64,000 nt of DNA, taken from positions 186,001 to 250,000 of the forward strand of contig NZ_UYZY01000004.1 in the NCBI RefSeq assembly GCF_900626075.1, read 5' to 3'. Positions within the stretch are counted from its first letter, which is position 1. Each line of letters starts with the position of its first letter. Position numbers and translations under genes: made by a program. Below are positions 62,611-64,000 of the stretch, one piece after another. The notes under the pieces were generated by a model. It saw only the letters and a program-made list of their open reading frames with translations, was not told where the DNA came from and made no database searches. This DNA comes from Clostridium transplantifaecale (GTDB taxonomy: Bacteria > Bacillota > Clostridia > Lachnospirales > Lachnospiraceae).

Positions 62611-63453
62611 CTATCTCTGCAGCAGTTCTTCCGGATTGCGGCGTATCATGAGATCCAGTTCCTCCGGTGTGATCCCGTGCTCTAAAAGTCCATTTGCGTA
62701 TAATTCCATACCTTCGTCGGAGAAGGGGGACTCTGTCTGTCCGAAATCCGTGGTCAGGTAGATGCGGGAAGCGCCGACACCACGGATTTGTGCGGTTAAA
62801 TCTTCCCAGGAGGTGCGGTTATAGTAGGTGGTGAAATAAGAGTGTTCAATAACGGCTCCCAGCGAGACGCATTCCCTCTGCTCTTCCATGGAATAACGGT
62901 TGGCCGGGTTGTCCGCATGGGTAATTACCATTCTTTTTATTCCGCAGCGGCCTGCCTCGCGCAGCAGTATCATTCCTTCCATGGGACCTAAATGACCGGT
63001 ACAGAGAATCATGTCATACTGTCTTACGGATTCAAAAATCTCGTATACCTGCGGCAGCAGCCGTCCGCCCCCGTCCAGGACAGAGAGGTAAGGGGAAAGG
63101 TCACAGCCGGCATCATGTCCGCAGCGGAAAGACTGGTAGCAGCGGGCGTCCAGCGTGGGAAACCATAAAAAGCGTCCTCCGGCTTGTCCGCAGCGCTCTG
63201 CCGCATCAGGATTCAGCCCTCCTGCCTGCCGGTTCAGCACGAGACCGCCCACGACGGTTAATTCCGGAAACAGCTCCCTCAAAACAGCGGCGCGTCCGGT
63301 GGTGTCCGCGTAGTGGCATTTAATCAGGCCGCCTTTCATCCCTGCCGCTTTCCAGCGTTTCGCAGCCGTCAAGTCGCTGCATTTGCGTTCGCTTACATCC
63401 GGTGCGGTGTGAAAGTGAAGGTCATAGGCTCCATTTAAAAGATTGTTCATCAT
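62611..63453 (-). CDS. DUF6282-family amidohydrolase-like protein
   Basis: 280 residues. The sequence begins with a metal-type motif, YDLHFHTAPDVSERK, and later has LIKCHYADTTG, CTGHLGPME, VITHADNP and YLTTDFGQ, the layout of a TIM-barrel metal hydrolase of the DUF6282 type. Function is unknown. It is transcribed after a DASS-type transporter gene in the same direction, separated by a terminator-like hairpin. Start ATG follows GGAGGAATT on the minus strand. Confidence 0.8.
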   Translation of the reverse strand: MMNNLLNGAYDLHFHTAPDVSERKCSDLTAAKRWKAAGMKGGLIKCHYADTTGRAAVLRELFPELTVVGGLVLNRQAGGLNPDAAERCGQAGGRFLWFPTLDARCYQSFRCGHDAGCDLSPYLSVLDGGGRLLPQVYEIFESVRQYDMILCTGHLGPMEGMILLREAGRCGIKRMVITHADNPANRYSMEEQRECVSLGAVIEHSYFTTYYNRTSWEDLTAQIRGVGASRIYLTTDFGQTESPFSDEGMELYANGLLEHGITPEELDLMIRRNPEELLQR

Positions 63454-63484
63454 AATTCCTCCCGGGCACCCGGCCCATGAAAAG

Positions 63485-63524
63485 AGCGCCGCAAAGGGAA
63501 AATTTTCTTCCCCTTTACAGCGCT
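63485..63524 (-). terminator. Terminator-like hairpin after the DASS transporter gene
   Basis: On the minus strand AGCGC-ACA-AAAGGG-type pairing (63511-63524 with 63485-63498, one internal loop) is followed by CTCTTTTC. It would end the transporter message or reduce read-through into the DUF6282 gene. Confidence 0.6.
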
Positions 63525-63544
63525 GTGACAGGTAAGTTTCAAAA

Positions 63545-64000
63545 TCAGTAAGGCATGAAAAGCGGAATCAGCGCGACGACGGAAAGATAGGTCAGAAGCA
63601 CGGTGGGGATTCCTACTTTCATAAATGTAAGGAACTTGTATTTCGTCCATCCGACGGTCATCATATTCTGCGGGGCGGCAAATGGAGTGGCGTAGGAGGC
63701 CGCTCCGGCCAGCGTGATAATCATGGCAATGGGATAGGGGCTGACGCCAAGGCTCTCCGCAATGGCAATTCCAATGGGAAGGAAAATGGTAATGGTCGGG
63801 ATATTGGACATTACCTGGGTAAGGAAGGAGGCGGCGAAGAAAATGACCGTGCTGATCATAAAGGGAGAGGGATTTTCGCCCAGTATCTCAAGAATCATGT
63901 TCGCAACGGCATCACCCAGGCCGCAGTTCTTAACTCCGGTGGAGATGGCGGTCAGCGCACCCACCAGAATCAGGCAGTTCCAGTCGATCGCTTTTATGGC
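63545..64000 (-). CDS. DASS/SLC13-type anion transporter, C-terminal part (5' end outside window)
   Basis: The frame continues past the window end. The visible 151 residues begin AIKAIDWNCLILVGALTAIS and include SNIPTITIFLPIGIAIAESL, which matches the second SNT-type substrate and sodium motif of divalent anion:sodium symporters, then GAASYATPFAAPQNMMTVGW. Members move succinate, citrate, sulfate and related anions. About four to five membrane spans are present in this part. Confidence 0.85.
   Translation of the reverse strand, partial: AIKAIDWNCLILVGALTAISTGVKNCGLGDAVANMILEILGENPSPFMISTVIFFAASFLTQVMSNIPTITIFLPIGIAIAESLGVSPYPIAMIITLAGAASYATPFAAPQNMMTVGWTKYKFLTFMKVGIPTVLLTYLSVVALIPLFMPY

Overview
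The window looks like a chromosomal segment of a Gram-positive anaerobe of the Lachnospiraceae / Clostridium cluster XIVa type (a [Clostridium] symbiosum- or Enterocloster-like gut bacterium). This rests on strong AGGAGG ribosome binding sites, clostridial-style lipoproteins, glycyl radical enzymes, many organic-acid importers and LysR regulators, and base composition near 50% GC. No rRNA, tRNA, insertion sequence, prophage or CRISPR array was found.

Layout. 1-2926: the end of a LysR regulator, an exported cell-wall amidase and a second LysR gene. 3048-6132: M20 amidohydrolase (apparently with a non-canonical start codon), a GltS-like membrane protein and a DUF554 protein. 6328-12830: a complete F1Fo ATP synthase operon (atpBEFHAGDC) with its own promoter, a leader hairpin and a bidirectional terminator. 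12829-15518 (minus): a DUF2974 hydrolase and a BCCT transporter. 16394-22732: a DeoR regulator, a divergently placed glycyl radical enzyme and activase, an FSA-type aldolase and a ROK kinase, probably a radical route for a phosphorylated anhydro-sugar or polyol. 22744-24872 (minus): three poorly known proteins, two of them exported. 25145-35620: a phosphonate import and C-P lyase operon (phnD-C-E-E-G-H-I-J-K-M-L plus a PHP phosphodiesterase) behind Pho-box-like repeats. 35657-42100: LysR, TRAP transporter, 4-hydroxybutyrate-dehydrogenase-like enzyme and aspartoacylase-family enzyme. 42242-42654: a possible orphan RNA gene. 42693-52195: LysR and an operon of UlaG-like protein, YhcH-family protein, HpcH aldolase, Dpp-type ABC importer and RraA-family protein. 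52240-53635: split ThrE exporter. 53639-56498 (minus): MarR, MATE and metallo-beta-lactamase-fold hydrolase. 57253-62550: 2-hydroxyacid dehydrogenase, then RraA-family protein with a TctCBA importer. 62611-64000 (minus): DUF6282 protein and the end of a DASS transporter.

The theme is acquisition and breakdown of small organic acids, with a transporter class (TRAP, Dpp-ABC, TctCBA, DASS, BCCT, Phn-ABC) beside one to four catabolic enzymes and usually a LysR or DeoR regulator.

The most unusual non-coding content is a dispersed element of about 330-350 bp present at 15639-15990 (plus) and 56915-57245 (minus), with a shortened third copy at 16120-16262 (minus). The two full copies keep at least six helices, and in several of them both partners of a base pair have changed together. 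This is good sequence evidence for a structured RNA. I could not assign it to a known family by eye.
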